The notes beneath the pieces were generated by a model. The model searched no databases, was not told where the DNA came from, and saw nothing but the letters and a program-made list of their open reading frames with translations. Made by a program: the position numbers and the translations under genes. This document shows positions 33,851 through 43,689 of a stretch of DNA of 64,000 nt, in pieces. Each line of letters begins with the position of its first letter. Position 1 is the first letter of the stretch. Source of the DNA: Symbiodinium natans (lineage: Eukaryota; Sar; Dinophyceae; Suessiales; Symbiodiniaceae); NCBI GenBank assembly GCA_905221605.1, contig CAJNDS010000713.1, positions 830,664 through 894,663 of the forward strand, read 5' to 3'.

Positions 33851-33877
33851 CTCTCTATCTCCTCCTGTCCTTCTCCC

Positions 33878-33946
<69 letters not shown>

Positions 33947-33950
33947 TCTC
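33851..33950. repeat. (CT)n / TCCC microsatellite
   Basis: CT- and CTCC-rich tract becoming a pure CT array over about 33888-33945. Confidence 0.95.
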
Positions 33951-34092
33951 CGTCGCCTTTGGGGAGTATAGCACTCCCTCCGGCAATTGTGCTGAGTCCT
34001 CTCTTCTCCTCGCCCTCTGAGCCCTCAAAATGTGTTGCGAAAGCGGTTGCGAGAAATGCTTCCGAACGTTCCCACTGGCAATAACTTTACAG

Positions 34093-34105
34093 CCCCCCCC
34101 CCCCC
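34093..34105. repeat. Poly(C) run of 13
   Basis: A homopolymer of 13 C inside otherwise unique sequence. Confidence 0.9.
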
Positions 34106-34542
34106 TCTAGCCCCATCTCGTCTCTCCCCCAATCTGCCATTATTCGTGACGTGCCCTGTGCAACAGCTGCCGGCAGGGGGGCTTCTCAAGTGGCAACGAG
34201 GGCCACTCCGCCTTTTGAGAAGGGTTGCCGGACGTGTCGGCGCCATGCGTTCGGCGCATTGTGGTGGCTGCTGCTGATGGCCTTGTGGTTTTTCAAGCCC
34301 TTGGCACGAAGCATCATGGCAGCGAAACAGAAGATTATTTGCGGCCTGCATGTCCTGTAAATCCCACGGCCGCCACTGTAGGCTCCCAGAAGAACGAGTC
34401 ACCCTCAAAGTCTGCCAAAGTTCAGCGTTAAAAAGGTCATGCGCTCTGAGTGACTGTGCTGGTCTTCCAGTGGCAGATCGCGTGGCTGCATGATTAGGGC
34501 AGCCTTTGCATGTGTTTTGGTCGTTGTCAGTCAGCCGCTCTA

Positions 34543-34884
34543 ATCAGTCACCGATTCATGTAGGTACAATGCACATGCACAAACTACCAACTAGGACCTA
34601 ACTAGGAGCGCTTCCACAGAAAGTCCTCTGCCACGGGTTACATACATCCATCCGAGCTTATGGCCCGTGTTGCCCGTCGCAAAGCCAAGCCCAGCTGGTC
34701 GTGGTCTTGGCTTATCAGTCACCGATTCATGTAGGTACAATGCACATGCACAAACTACCAACTAGGACCTAACTAGGAGCGCTTCCACAGAAAGTCCTCT
34801 GCCACGGGTTACATACATCCATCCGAGCTTATGGCCCGTGTTGCCCGTCGCAAAGCCAAGCCCAGCTGGTCGTGGTCTTGGCTT
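34543..34884. repeat. 171-bp tandem duplication, two copies
   Basis: Copy 1 (34543-34713) and copy 2 (34714-34884) start with ATCAGTCACCGATTC and end with CGTGGTCTTGGCTT. By eye they are identical over the full 171 bases. No coding sense is evident. The identity implies a recent duplication or an assembly artefact. Confidence 0.95.
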
Positions 34885-35685
34885 CTCAGATTCTGTCGGA
34901 TTTCAGTTGGACATGAAGAAACGAGGAGGACACGCCAGCTATCGCCACCTACTTCCTGGGAGCCTAGAGGCAGCTGTGGTGGTCTTCATCAGTAGTTCAA
35001 GGGAGGCATGGGTGGCCCCCTCGTTCCCTCCAAGAAGACATCAGTTGCATTATGTTGCATGGCATAGTCGTGAGTCTAGGCAGGCACTAGTATTGGATGC
35101 ATGGCTCTTGGGACACGCACCTTGCGAGCTTGTGCTGATGTCATGGCCATGAGCGTCGAGCTACATTTCTGGATCCTGCAAAGCTCGCCCCGCCTCCTTG
35201 CCTCCGAAACGCTTTTCAAGATGTAAGCGCACGGTCTCTTCAAGCAATCCCGCTAGCTGACCACTTCAGGACCACAAAACACCCCTGCCCCGCCAACCTA
35301 CGTCTTGGCTTCGCGCAATCGCAGCACCGAACAATAACATGCCGATTGCAAACCTTTGAGCAGTCACAGAAAGTCGCTTTCGCTCCCGTCGATCGAAAAC
35401 TTGCCTCGCCGTGGATGAACTGCTGAACCCAAACCGTTTTTATTTTGTTCATATCTCCCTCCAAGGTCTCCGAGCATCGATACTGTCTCGGGGTATCTCG
35501 CAGTGATTGCTGTGGCTGGTGCAGAGCTCAGGGCCTCAAGGGTCACTTTGATGATGAGCAGTGTTCTGGGCAACGTCTCAGCCGAGCACCTTATGATGCC
35601 CAGCTGCTCTTGCATCAGGAAGTGTGGAGCACGAAGTCGTACCGCATCCTGGTCACTAAGGGATGGTGCTGTGGCTTCTTTGGAG

Positions 35686-35767
35686 CCTGGGCCGGTTGCA
35701 GCAAGAGGTCGATGGGCTGGAATCCCAGATCCACGGGCTTCCTATTTGTCAGATCCGCATGACTTGT
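35686..35767 (+). CDS. Coiled-coil-type exon
   Basis: Acceptor TTTGGAG, reading LGRLQQEVDGLESQIHGLPI then CQIRMTC, with a possible GT donor (GTGGCA). Its leucine/glutamine heptads match the other plus-strand exons. Confidence 0.4.
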
Positions 35768-35997
35768 GTGGCAACCGTTCCCGGCAGCGTATGGTATTGG
35801 TACCGCAAGGCTAGCGGCCCGTGCAGAAGTGGGCGTACAGGAAGTTCGAAGGCCACGGCCACAGCCTTTTTCAGTTTCCACGTTCGTAAATATCTGACGT
35901 GGGAAAGTCTCGAATGCTGCGTTATCTGAGCTACTGGTGAGCAAGCAGATTCTGATCAGTACTCTCTCGCTCTCTCACAAATAGATCAAACGGACTG

Positions 35998-36105
35998 TGT
36001 ATACATATACATAATACATACATACTAGTACGAGTACATGCATGTATACACACATATGCCTATATAAATAAGCAAAAAAAATAAATGAATAAATAAATAA
36101 ATAAA

Positions 36106-36154
<49 letters not shown>

Positions 36155-36160
36155 GAACGC
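35998..36160. repeat. AT-rich microsatellite cluster
   Basis: TATACATA units (35998-36060), AAATAAAT tetramers (about 36082-36110), then TATATG hexamers and a TA run ending at about 36153. Confidence 0.95.
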
Positions 36161-37291
36161 ATGTTTGCATGTCATGTGTGTGGGAGCCAAGGCTGCTGGA
36201 CCCCCGCGGAGCGTTTGGGGTCTAGGCGACCCCGAAGAGCACGCCAGCGAGGGATCCGAGGGCCGCAGATCTGCCAGAATCTGCCAGGGTGGCAAAGTGT
36301 CAGGTTGGCTTAAGTCGATCATCTTACAGTGTCTTTTACAGCTTCAGCAGGTTGACCCGTATGGTGACCTTGGTGATGTCTGCCCAGGCCTGAGCACATG
36401 GTGGTTCGACGGTTCCTGGTCAGCTAAACTCAGAAATGTTGAGACCATCAGTATCATGCCCGTCAGTATGTTGAGGGTTGGCTAGACCGTTCGGCATGAC
36501 ACATGTTCCAAAAGTTGAGATTGTAGAGTTGCAGTGTCTGTGCTTCGGGGTGGCTGGTTGGCACAAGTTCTGCGCAGTATCTTCAGCGCGTATCCAACTC
36601 GATTTCAAGGAGCCAAGACAGCACGCACGCCCCAAGGCCCTAGGAGCTTGGGGGCATCATGGTCAAGCTTGACGGGCAATGCTTATGTGTGAGGTGCTCA
36701 GGGAGGCTGTGTGAGGCTGTATGCGGCTGTGTGAGGCTGCCCCGGCATCCGCAGTTTTAAGCACACACGCTGATGGCATGCGAAAGTCCAGCAGTGCTGC
36801 TGCATCAAGCTGCCGCCTTCTCCTGTGGGGCTCCTACCAGTGTCCTGCAGTTTCAGCGTAGGTTGGCTTGTTGATGTGATTTCTGGAGAGGTTGGTGTGA
36901 CTGATCACATCCGCCAAGTGGTCACCACCCTCCCAACGCAAGGTGGATGGGTGGATGCGAGGGGCTGGTTCACCGCAAGAATCCGCTTGTTTCGCCGAAA
37001 CTGGTAAGAGGACATGCCACAAAAAGTGTTGTGATGGTTGTTTTGCGCTTTGCTCCGATTGGCCTTGGTGTTTTTTGAACAGCGATACCACACTGAAACG
37101 ACGCACACAACACAAACTAAAGCACAACAAATGCAAAGTCAACTCTCAAAGCAAACCAAAAACCACAAAATGAATGCAAAGCCGAAACAAAAAAACATAC
37201 ACAACAAAAATGCAAGCAGCCAACGCCCAACAAAAAGCCCAAATATACCGCGCTGCATTGATAATTACACTTGACAAGCCTGCATTCTCTC

Positions 37292-37865
37292 TCACCTCTT
37301 CTGTAAGGCTTGCATGCTGTGTGCCATGTAAGGCAGCTGTAGGCTGAGACAGAGGCACAGACTTCAGGGTCATGGGAGGAGTTTCTATGCTGTGCGAGAC
37401 ACTTCTTGCAGGCGGCTCTGACTGCAGCGCAGCGCCTTCTGGGTCCGACATGCAGGTGACGTTGCAATGCTTCGTGGACTGAGGGCTGAGTGGGAAGTGG
37501 ATTGGAGTGTGTGAGTGCATGAGTGTGTGTGACCGCAGCCATCGACTGCTTCATCCTTGATCGGCTTGGCAAGGACAAGGGCCTCGAAATTGCTTAAGGC
37601 ACGAGAGTAATCCGTTCTAAGGCTACTCATGTTGTTGCATGGCGTAAGCTCTGGTGCATTCAGGACTTCTCCTATGAACTCTGCGTGGATCAAAATGGAA
37701 GAGTTTGGCTTGGGAACTGCCAGAGAGACAGTGCTTCTACTGCAGGCCAAGGGACATGGGGCTGAGACTTTGCAGTGGCTTCGTGGCATTGCTTCAGGCC
37801 ATAAACAGGAGCTTCGGTACGACGACGATCCAAAGCGAGGCCTGAACCGGCAAATGGGTCTGCTT
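37292..37865. repeat. Dispersed repeat, copy A (first segment)
   Basis: Matches 54233-54775 in the same orientation with many substitutions and small indels (roughly 80% alike by eye). Shared blocks include TGACTGCAGCGCAGCG, TTGATCGGCTTGGCAAGGAC, TCTGGTGCATTCAGGACTTC and GAGACTTTGCAGTGGCTTCG. Open reading is kept in both copies on the plus strand (ETLQWLRG(I/M)ASGHK(Q/E)ELRY) and in another part on the minus strand. It may derive from a coding element; the type is unknown. Confidence 0.75.
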
Positions 37866-37978
37866 TGCGAGTATTCCATGCGGGACAATCATCCCTACGC
37901 TTTTCATTCTTTTGTGCCTAGCGGCAGGGGCCGGCCCTGCCGACTCTGTAGCCAAGAGCAAGAGACAGCAATAACAAC

Positions 37979-38045
37979 AGTAACCGGCGCAGCAGCTAAC
38001 AAGGTAACAGGCGAAGCAACTAGCAAGGTAACAGGCGCAGTAGGA
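37979..38045. repeat. 24-bp minisatellite x2.8
   Basis: Units beginning GTAACAGGCGCAGCA... and ending AACAAG, three diverged copies. Open reading gives VTGAAANK/VTGEATSK/VTGAVGQ. Confidence 0.85.
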
Positions 38046-38407
38046 CAAGAAGTACATCATAGTGGAAGTAGGAATGGTCGGAATAGCAGTGGTGAATGAC
38101 AGCAGTATAGTAGGGCGAGGAAACGCAAAAACGGACCTGTAATGCTGATGAGAAGCTTTACAAAGCACGAGTGTAATTGAAACTGCCTCTGGGGTGGTTT
38201 TTATGAGTTTTGCTTGTGGGTTTTCAGGTCTAGCGCGCGTGCTGGCTTCATGAAGATTACACGTGCATGCTTTTTGTGGTGGTGCAGATGAATGACCGAA
38301 AGGTCGGTCACTCGAAAGGCGGTGATGATGCTCGTATAGCTTCCCCCCAGCACACAGAAGGATTTCTGAATCCCCCAGACCCCCCCCAACAACAAACAGA
38401 AGAATCT

Positions 38408-38545
38408 GCTTCGTACTTGGCCATGGTGGGCGTGGTGGGTCTGGACAGCGGTGTCCAGCGCCTTGGCCGCATTCTCCAGACTTACTTCTGCATTTCTTCA
38501 GGTGCTGAATCTTCCTGCGTGCTCTCGGGCTAGCACCGATATGTC
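38408..38545. repeat. Dispersed repeat, copy A (second segment)
   Basis: Matches 55450-55580: both contain GGCCATGGTGGGCGT, then TCTGGACA, and end CTCGGGCTAGCACCGATATGTC or a close variant. In copy B the frame is open and protein-like; here it is broken, so copy A looks decayed. Confidence 0.65.
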
Positions 38546-39306
38546 TTATTGGAAGGTGCTGAAACTTGAGCTTAGCGAAGGTGCTGCAGGTCAGGGAAAG
38601 AAGCAGCAGGCGTCAACTAATATCAACTAGCACTTCATCACCGCAGCGATTCACTTTGAGTTTGCTTCATTTCAGGGTTGCGGGCCATGTAGGGACCGAG
38701 TTTGAGCTCTTTATGAAGAAGCTCGCAGTCGTGCTGAGGCTAAAATGGCCAGCTTGGAGCCGTTGTCCTTCCTGTGGCGGGAAAAGCTGCCCTGAGGACA
38801 GCAGACCCAACCCTGCCACACTCTTGATGGGATTTGCGGCCCCTGCACTGTCAATGTCATTCGAGTGTAACATGCCCCAGAAAACTCCTAAAGCCACACA
38901 CGATCACACACGTGCAAGGTTGGCGCAAGTGCACACCAAGGGTTGGCGCAAGACGAAGAATTTAATGTACTATAAGCTGATAAGTACAAGTCCGACGAAA
39001 GCAATTTCAGATGAAACCCTGCGTGCGCAAGGTCCGCGCAAGCTTTGTGGGCAAGCGCACCCCAAGGGGCATTTCGGGGATGAGGAATATCCTTGAAACC
39101 GCGCATGGCACGTCCACCTGTCCGGAACTGAAAGACGATTCCTTTTCTTTTTCTTGCTGAGGTTGGCAAGAGTACCATCTTGCAGGTATACTAGATTGAA
39201 ATTCAGCAGCCCGACCCAGAGAAGGGAATCGATGCATTGCCAGTGCTGCTTTCGCTGCCCGGTGTGATGCAACATCTGATGCCAGCTTAACTCCAAATCT
39301 TGCCAG

Positions 39307-39358
39307 GATTTGACACCGAGCTCTTCTGGCAGCACGGCCTATGAGGAGTACCGCATGT
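39307..39358 (+). CDS. Exon-like block with SSSGST motif
   Basis: Acceptor TGCCAG, reading DLTPSSSGSTAYEEYR, and a GT donor (GTTCGG). A related block follows at 39447. Confidence 0.35.
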
Positions 39359-39446
39359 TCGGATCCTTGTGATGCATCTCTATCACATGTACCACTCAGC
39401 GAGAAGCAATGTCCTGCGCCCTTGCAGGACATGCCATGGTACCCAG

Positions 39447-39490
39447 AACCATCACCAAGCTCTTCTGGCAGTACAACCTTGAAGGAGTCG
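39447..39490 (+). CDS. Second exon-like block with SSSGST motif
   Basis: Acceptor ACCCAG, reading PSPSSSGSTTLKES. The core AGCTCTTCTGGCAG(C/T)AC is shared with 39307-39358, suggesting an exon duplication. The 3' end is not fixed. Confidence 0.3.
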
Positions 39491-39534
39491 TGTCGCTCTG
39501 ACATGCCTTATCCACCCGGCCTGATGTTTTGTAG

Positions 39535-39579
39535 CAAAAGGACCAGCTGGCAGAGTGCCTCGACTGCGCTGAGCGATGG
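39535..39579 (+). CDS. Exon-like block
   Basis: Acceptor TTGTAG, reading QKDQLAECLDCAERW. A GA donor inside the stretch would be in phase 0 with the exon at 39706, making this a candidate upstream exon of that chain. Confidence 0.33.
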
Positions 39580-39705
39580 GGACCGCATATGATCACAGCA
39601 AGCACCGGCTTTCAGTCATTTTCTGTTTGGTTTGAACTCCGAGACCCCCCGCGCAGGCTGGACTCAGATGGCGAGCTCGAACTCCTGAGATGGCAAAACT
39701 TGTAG

Positions 39706-40739
39706 CTGAAAGACCAGCTGCAAACAGAGTTCCTTGGAAGCAGAAGCAGGTACTTCTGCACCCTTGTGCGTAACTTCAAGAAGACCAGGAAGGAGAGAGC
39801 TCGGAACGACCAGAAACGCAATCTCAAGTTCTACAAGGACAGGGCGGTTCCTGCTTCCACTTTCCGGCATACTTGCGTGATGATGGATGCTAGATGTGGA
39901 CCGGGCTTCTTGCCTGCGAGGCAGCCTACGCTGGCCTCCTGGACGAAAAGAATCAGGGGGCCGCCGCCACTTGCCATGCACCCTCCATAGTCTCGCACCA
40001 TAGCATGTTGGTGAAAGTGTGGCACATAGTACAACAGGATATCATGGGCTGTTGAAACTTCTTAGCTTGCAACATCGATTATCGATACCGCAGGGTGAGG
40101 CATTAAAGACTTTCACTCTGAGGCTGCCAAGCTGCGCGAGAAGCAGTTGATGGATGAGTTGGAGGAGCGGCAGAAGGAGATCTCAAGGAGGAGCACATTC
40201 CGAAGGTGTCCTGGTCCATCGCCATTCTTGCTTGCGCTTACTGTTGCTGCAGGATGCGAGAAGAGCTGGAAGCCCGACAGCTTCGCTGCAGCATTGCGAT
40301 GATCCATAGGTGCCATAGGTCGCCGACCACAGCAGCCTCATGCCAGTGCCATGATTTGGTAGACAAGGACCATGCGACAGGAAATCGAGCGTGGGTGGAA
40401 GCAGCATGTGGAGGATCTAGAGAGTGCTTTAGTGGCTGAACGCAAGATTCCTGGCTGCAGCCTTGCATTGATATCCGGGTTTTTTGGCCACCGACGTGGG
40501 GTTCCGCTTCCAAGCAGTGACCACAGCGGCATGCTGCAATGTTCGGTTCAACATCTAAGAAATGCTGCGAGCAGCAAGAGCTTCATCAAAGGTGCTTACA
40601 CAACGGCACTGCCTTCCCCACCAACATGAGCCTGACCTCCTTGCAAACGTGGGATATCAATTTTGCAAACCACCTTCCAAGCACTGCTAAACTGCAAAAC
40701 CAACTGCATGTGGAGCATGTGGAATCTTTACAGCTCCAA
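39706..40739 (+). CDS. Coiled-coil protein gene fragment, eight in-phase exons
   Basis: Eight plus-strand exons chain with consistent reading phase: 39706-39749, 39789-39846, 39921-39977, 40123-40205, 40253-40309, 40368-40431, 40560-40591 and 40682-40739. All introns end in AG. Seven of the eight donors, including the one after the last exon, are GT; the one at 39978 is GC. Introns are 39-145 bases. The joined product is highly charged and helical, for example KERARNDQKRNLKFYKDRA, AAKLREKQLMDELEERQKEI and RQEIERGWKQHVEDLESAL. Intron phases 2, 0, 0, 2, 2, 0 and 2 are all satisfied without shifts, which is unlikely by chance. Both ends are open: possible continuation downstream at 40884 and 41027, and upstream through the exons back to 20 kb. 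A structural or scaffold coiled-coil protein is the likeliest product; no named family is recognised. Confidence 0.65.
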
Positions 40740-40883
40740 GTTGTACTGCCTCAGGAAGGGCCAAACGCAGGGCGTGAAGCCCCCGAGAGTGTCTGGGCTC
40801 AACTCTGTACGATCGTTACTGACTGTAAGACTCACCGGTGGCTTTCATGTGTTTTTTGCTGTGGGGCCGGGCGCAACATGTAG

Positions 40884-40922
40884 GCAACCAGCCACGCCGC
40901 ACTCCAGACCCAGCGACCTGAC
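40884..40922 (+). CDS. Possible downstream exon of the coiled-coil gene
   Basis: Acceptor ATGTAG, reading ATSHAALQTQRPD, in phase 0 as required after 40739. The donor would have to be a GA type. Weak on its own. Confidence 0.3.
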
Positions 40923-41026
40923 TGAAGCCTGATGAGCGCGTGACTGTGATCATTCCCATTTTTGCTGCAACGCTGCCTACGAGGGTCACAGGGATGCCGG
41001 CCTCCTCCCAGAAAGCCTGCAACAAG

Positions 41027-41093
41027 GCTTGCCAGACAGACTGCCAGGACAGGTTGCGACCTCTAGCTGAGAGAATTGGCAGACAGAGCCGCG
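41027..41093 (+). CDS. Possible downstream exon of the coiled-coil gene
   Basis: Acceptor AACAAG, reading ACQTDCQDRLRPLAERIGRQ then SRAG before TGA at 41099-41101. Phase 0 start, helical and charged. It could be the C-terminal exon if the TGA is used. Confidence 0.4.
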
Positions 41094-41470
41094 CAGGATG
41101 AGCCTGGCATGGGCCCTGCGGCGACACGTGCTCCGTGCGCACGCGCTTCTGGGCCTAGAGACTGTAGTGTGCTTGCGTGAAACTGGTATGAGCTGTAGCT
41201 CAGACGCAAGCTGGTCATTATTGAGTGTTGTTTGGTTGCCCGAGGTTGGTTGTGGAGAGTGGGATCCCCACAAGCTTCTTTTGCAGCTTGGTCTCAGAAG
41301 CTTCAAGAAGAATTGTTGGTTGTAAGCGTTGAAGGCGAGTGTCCTGACGCGCTGCTCTAAGGCCTGGCCTATTCCCATACCTCTCCGCTGCTTGTCTGTG
41401 ATATTTTGGGTGCACAACAGCCTTGCATGCCGGACACAGCACAACATTTTGTTGTTCCCAGTGCCCGCAG

Positions 41471-41680
41471 GTGGGGGACATCTTGAGCTGGCGCCTGACA
41501 TCCCGGCAGACCAGGAGCCCCGAGGCAACGGAGTCACGAAAGGACATGGATCTACTGCTACAAGTCAGTGCAGTGCAGTTGGAGCGAGATACGGAGCACG
41601 TGTTGGGAATGAGGCGTTGCTGCAACACGTGGCTGAGATGGGAAGCTTCGAGAGGCATGTTTGGGTCCTCCACATGCTCT
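41471..41680 (+). CDS. Hypothetical coding block, strand uncertain
   Basis: After CCCGCAG the plus strand reads VGDILSWRLTSRQTRSPEAT and then MDLLLQVSAVQLERDTEHVL. On the minus strand an overlapping frame carries C-x2-C and CGHWEQ...CPACK motifs suggestive of a metal site. Both are protein-like and I cannot decide between them. Confidence 0.25.
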
Positions 41681-41998
41681 GGGTGCAGCCACTTCCCTCA
41701 TGCCCACAGCTTGTGCTGCACAGGCCCTCGTCGATCGTGGAGCATTCAGATGCTATGGAGCGGTACGCACAGAATCGAGGTTCAAGCTCCGCGAGCATCG
41801 TTTCTGGTGATGCCGAGTGGTATAAGTTGTGCGGCTGCCTCTTGGTTTGGTTGATAGCACGCAACTGTCAACACAGTAAGATGACAGCAAGATGTTTGTT
41901 CCTTCAGTATCTTGTGTATCTCGAGTTCCAGCCATTGTAAGCAGCCCTCCTTCTTCACATTGCTCGATAGCTTTTGCATTTGAGGTCGAAATTGGTGC

Positions 41999-42547
41999 AT
42001 GGCGCTGGCCAACGCCAGAACAACCCATTTTGCTGAACATGCCGTGAACAGCATGCTCTCCAAGAACATTGGGTATTTGTTGGAGGGCACCCGTGCTGTT
42101 GACGAAACCATGCGGTTGGCCTCCCATCACATACTTGGCAACCACTGTCCATGTGGCCTGCCGGTGGTGCACCACCAGATCTCCGAAAGCATGCTAAATC
42201 GTTTGGGGGAGCTTCTGAAAGACCTGCCGTCCGAAACAGCAAAACTTGAGGCCGTTTGGCGCAAGATACACTCTTGCAGAAAGCATCTCCAGCAGATCCT
42301 GCGCTCCTTGATGAAACCTCAGAGGCAGAAGTGGGTGTCTCTTTTGGTGAAAGTCTTGCACGGTATGGAATGGGCACCAACTTCGGTCCACAAGATCGTT
42401 CTTGGAGATTTACTTCTCCTCTGGCGAGCTGATGACAATCCCCGTCGAACATATGCAGAGGCCCTTCAGCAGCTCGAGGCCTTGAAGAAGTCCCCCAGAT
42501 TTCAGAACGTGAGGGTTGATTTCTTTTACCTTGAGGCAGAGGGCTGA
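41999..42547 (+). CDS. Hypothetical protein, 182-codon uninterrupted block
   Basis: ATG at 41999 to TGA at 42545-42547. The translation is well balanced with amphipathic helices throughout: HFAEHAVNSMLSKNIGYLLE, SESMLNRLGELLKDLPSETA, RKHLQQILRSLMKPQRQKWV, DDNPRRTYAEALQQLEALKK. After the retroelement ORFs and one minus-strand frame at 62.6 kb it is among the most coherent long frames here. A 245-codon minus-strand frame overlaps but is Cys/Arg/Ser-rich, as expected for an antisense shadow. It may be the last large exon of a plus-strand gene. No family is recognised. Confidence 0.5.
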   Translation: MALANARTTHFAEHAVNSMLSKNIGYLLEGTRAVDETMRLASHHILGNHCPCGLPVVHHQISESMLNRLGELLKDLPSETAKLEAVWRKIHSCRKHLQQILRSLMKPQRQKWVSLLVKVLHGMEWAPTSVHKIVLGDLLLLWRADDNPRRTYAEALQQLEALKKSPRFQNVRVDFFYLEAEG

Positions 42548-43039
42548 CATCTGTGAGAAAAAGGCAGCACAGCCACAGATGAGCCCACCGTCGGCCTTCC
42601 AATATGCTCCCTCCTGCACAAGTACTTGGATGTTCTAGCTTTTGCCAGGACACGATCTGGAACCCCTGGAGAGGCGAGAGGCCGACAAGCAAGCCGTTTG
42701 TGTCTTTACATGTCTAGGCTGGGCGAAGATCACGCCAGCGTACTGGGTTGACTGAATGAGGGAAATCTCAGAAGCACCGCATTCTTGTCATGCTTGCCGA
42801 TTACTGGACCTTTCTCCTTGCAGCTATTGCGTCAACTAGTATCAACAACCAACGTTTTTCCATAACTTGATTCTTACCGTCGACCATGCCACAGGCGTAT
42901 ATTTGTACGCCATGGGACATGGAGGCCTGTCGATCGAGGAGGGCTGAGGGGGGGTTGAGGTGGGGGCCCTCAACCCCGCTTGCTCAGGGTGCCTTGCCCA
43001 GTACCTGTCTGCGATTGAGGTTCTCAGATTCTGAGCACA

Positions 43040-43157
43040 AATCCCCCTGTTGGGGCCCTTCTGTGGGAATGCCAGGGCTTAGGGATTTCAGGTTGTTTGG
43101 CGTTTTTTTGGGTGTAGGGCTTAGGGTTTAGGCTTTCGAAGGGGTCAAGGGTTGCTA
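43040..43157. repeat. Telomere-like TTTAGGG remnants at 5' side of insertion
   Basis: GGGCTTAGGGATT, GGGTGTAGGGCTTAGGGTTTAGG and GGGTCAAGGGTT are degenerate TTTAGGG-type units immediately before the 5' LTR. They match the repeat array beyond the 3' LTR, so the element split one repeat-rich locus. Confidence 0.6.
43153..43157. repeat. Target-site duplication, left copy (TGCTA)
   Basis: TGCTA directly precedes the TG start of the 5' LTR and is repeated directly after the CA end of the 3' LTR. Confidence 0.9.
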
Positions 43158-43511
43158 TGTCAACACAACCCGAACCAGAGACTGTTCTGTGTAGTGTGTT
43201 TATGCTGTTATGATGGGCACCCATGCTTCTCCTCGTGAGGGCATGTGGTAAGCCATTACCGCCAACGCCCGTTGGCTCAAGAACGAGCTCCGGCTCTTTA
43301 CTCCGCAAAGAGCGATAGCTTAGGAGTAGTCCAACTTGGTATTGCCGTACTGGTGGCTAACACAACATCGCACGTCAGTCCTGCCTGCAAGACTGGAAGA
43401 TCTTTCCGGCCTAGCGGAAAGGGAGTGCGCGGGATTGAGTGTGGCACAGCGTTCAAGTGGGAGAGAACCAGCACTGATTATTGGGTCTTGTGAGATCCGC
43501 ACCCCCACGCA
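43158..43511 (+). repeat. 5' long terminal repeat, 354 bp
   Basis: Starts TGTCAACACAACC, ends CCCCCACGCA. It differs from the 3' LTR at seven single positions and by a 2-base CG insertion (ACTCCGCAAAG against ACTGCAAAG). It contains a short palindrome GCCAACG..CGTTGGC at about 43261-43276 followed by TTGGCTCAAG. Promoter and polyadenylation signals are expected in an LTR, but none is identifiable by eye. Confidence 0.95.
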
Positions 43512-43530
43512 GGTTATCAGCCGTACGCTT
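43512..43530 (+). promoter_or_regulatory. Candidate primer-binding site
   Basis: The sequence right after the 5' LTR is GGTTATCAGCCGTACGC. It lies where minus-strand DNA synthesis is primed in LTR elements. The GGTTATCAG start loosely resembles primer sites of some copia-type elements, but the pairing tRNA was not identified. Confidence 0.4.
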
Positions 43531-43689
43531 TAGTGCGGCTACCAGTGAACGCACACAACATGGCCAGCCAAAACTCGTCTTCGAGTGCGGATAGTTGCGG
43601 ATGTATCATGCCATGTTTGACAGTGCGTTCTTGTGCACGGTCCGCGTGTTGCCATCACCTGTTGTAATGTACGCGTTGGTCACAAATAA

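Noticed and set aside
36342-36363. Micro-exon LQQVDPY between a TTACAG acceptor and a GT donor.
   Set aside because: Seven codons are too few to separate from chance.
41955-42692. 245-codon minus-strand ORF.
   Set aside because: It lies opposite a coherent 182-codon plus-strand frame and has Cys/Arg/Ser-rich shadow-like composition.
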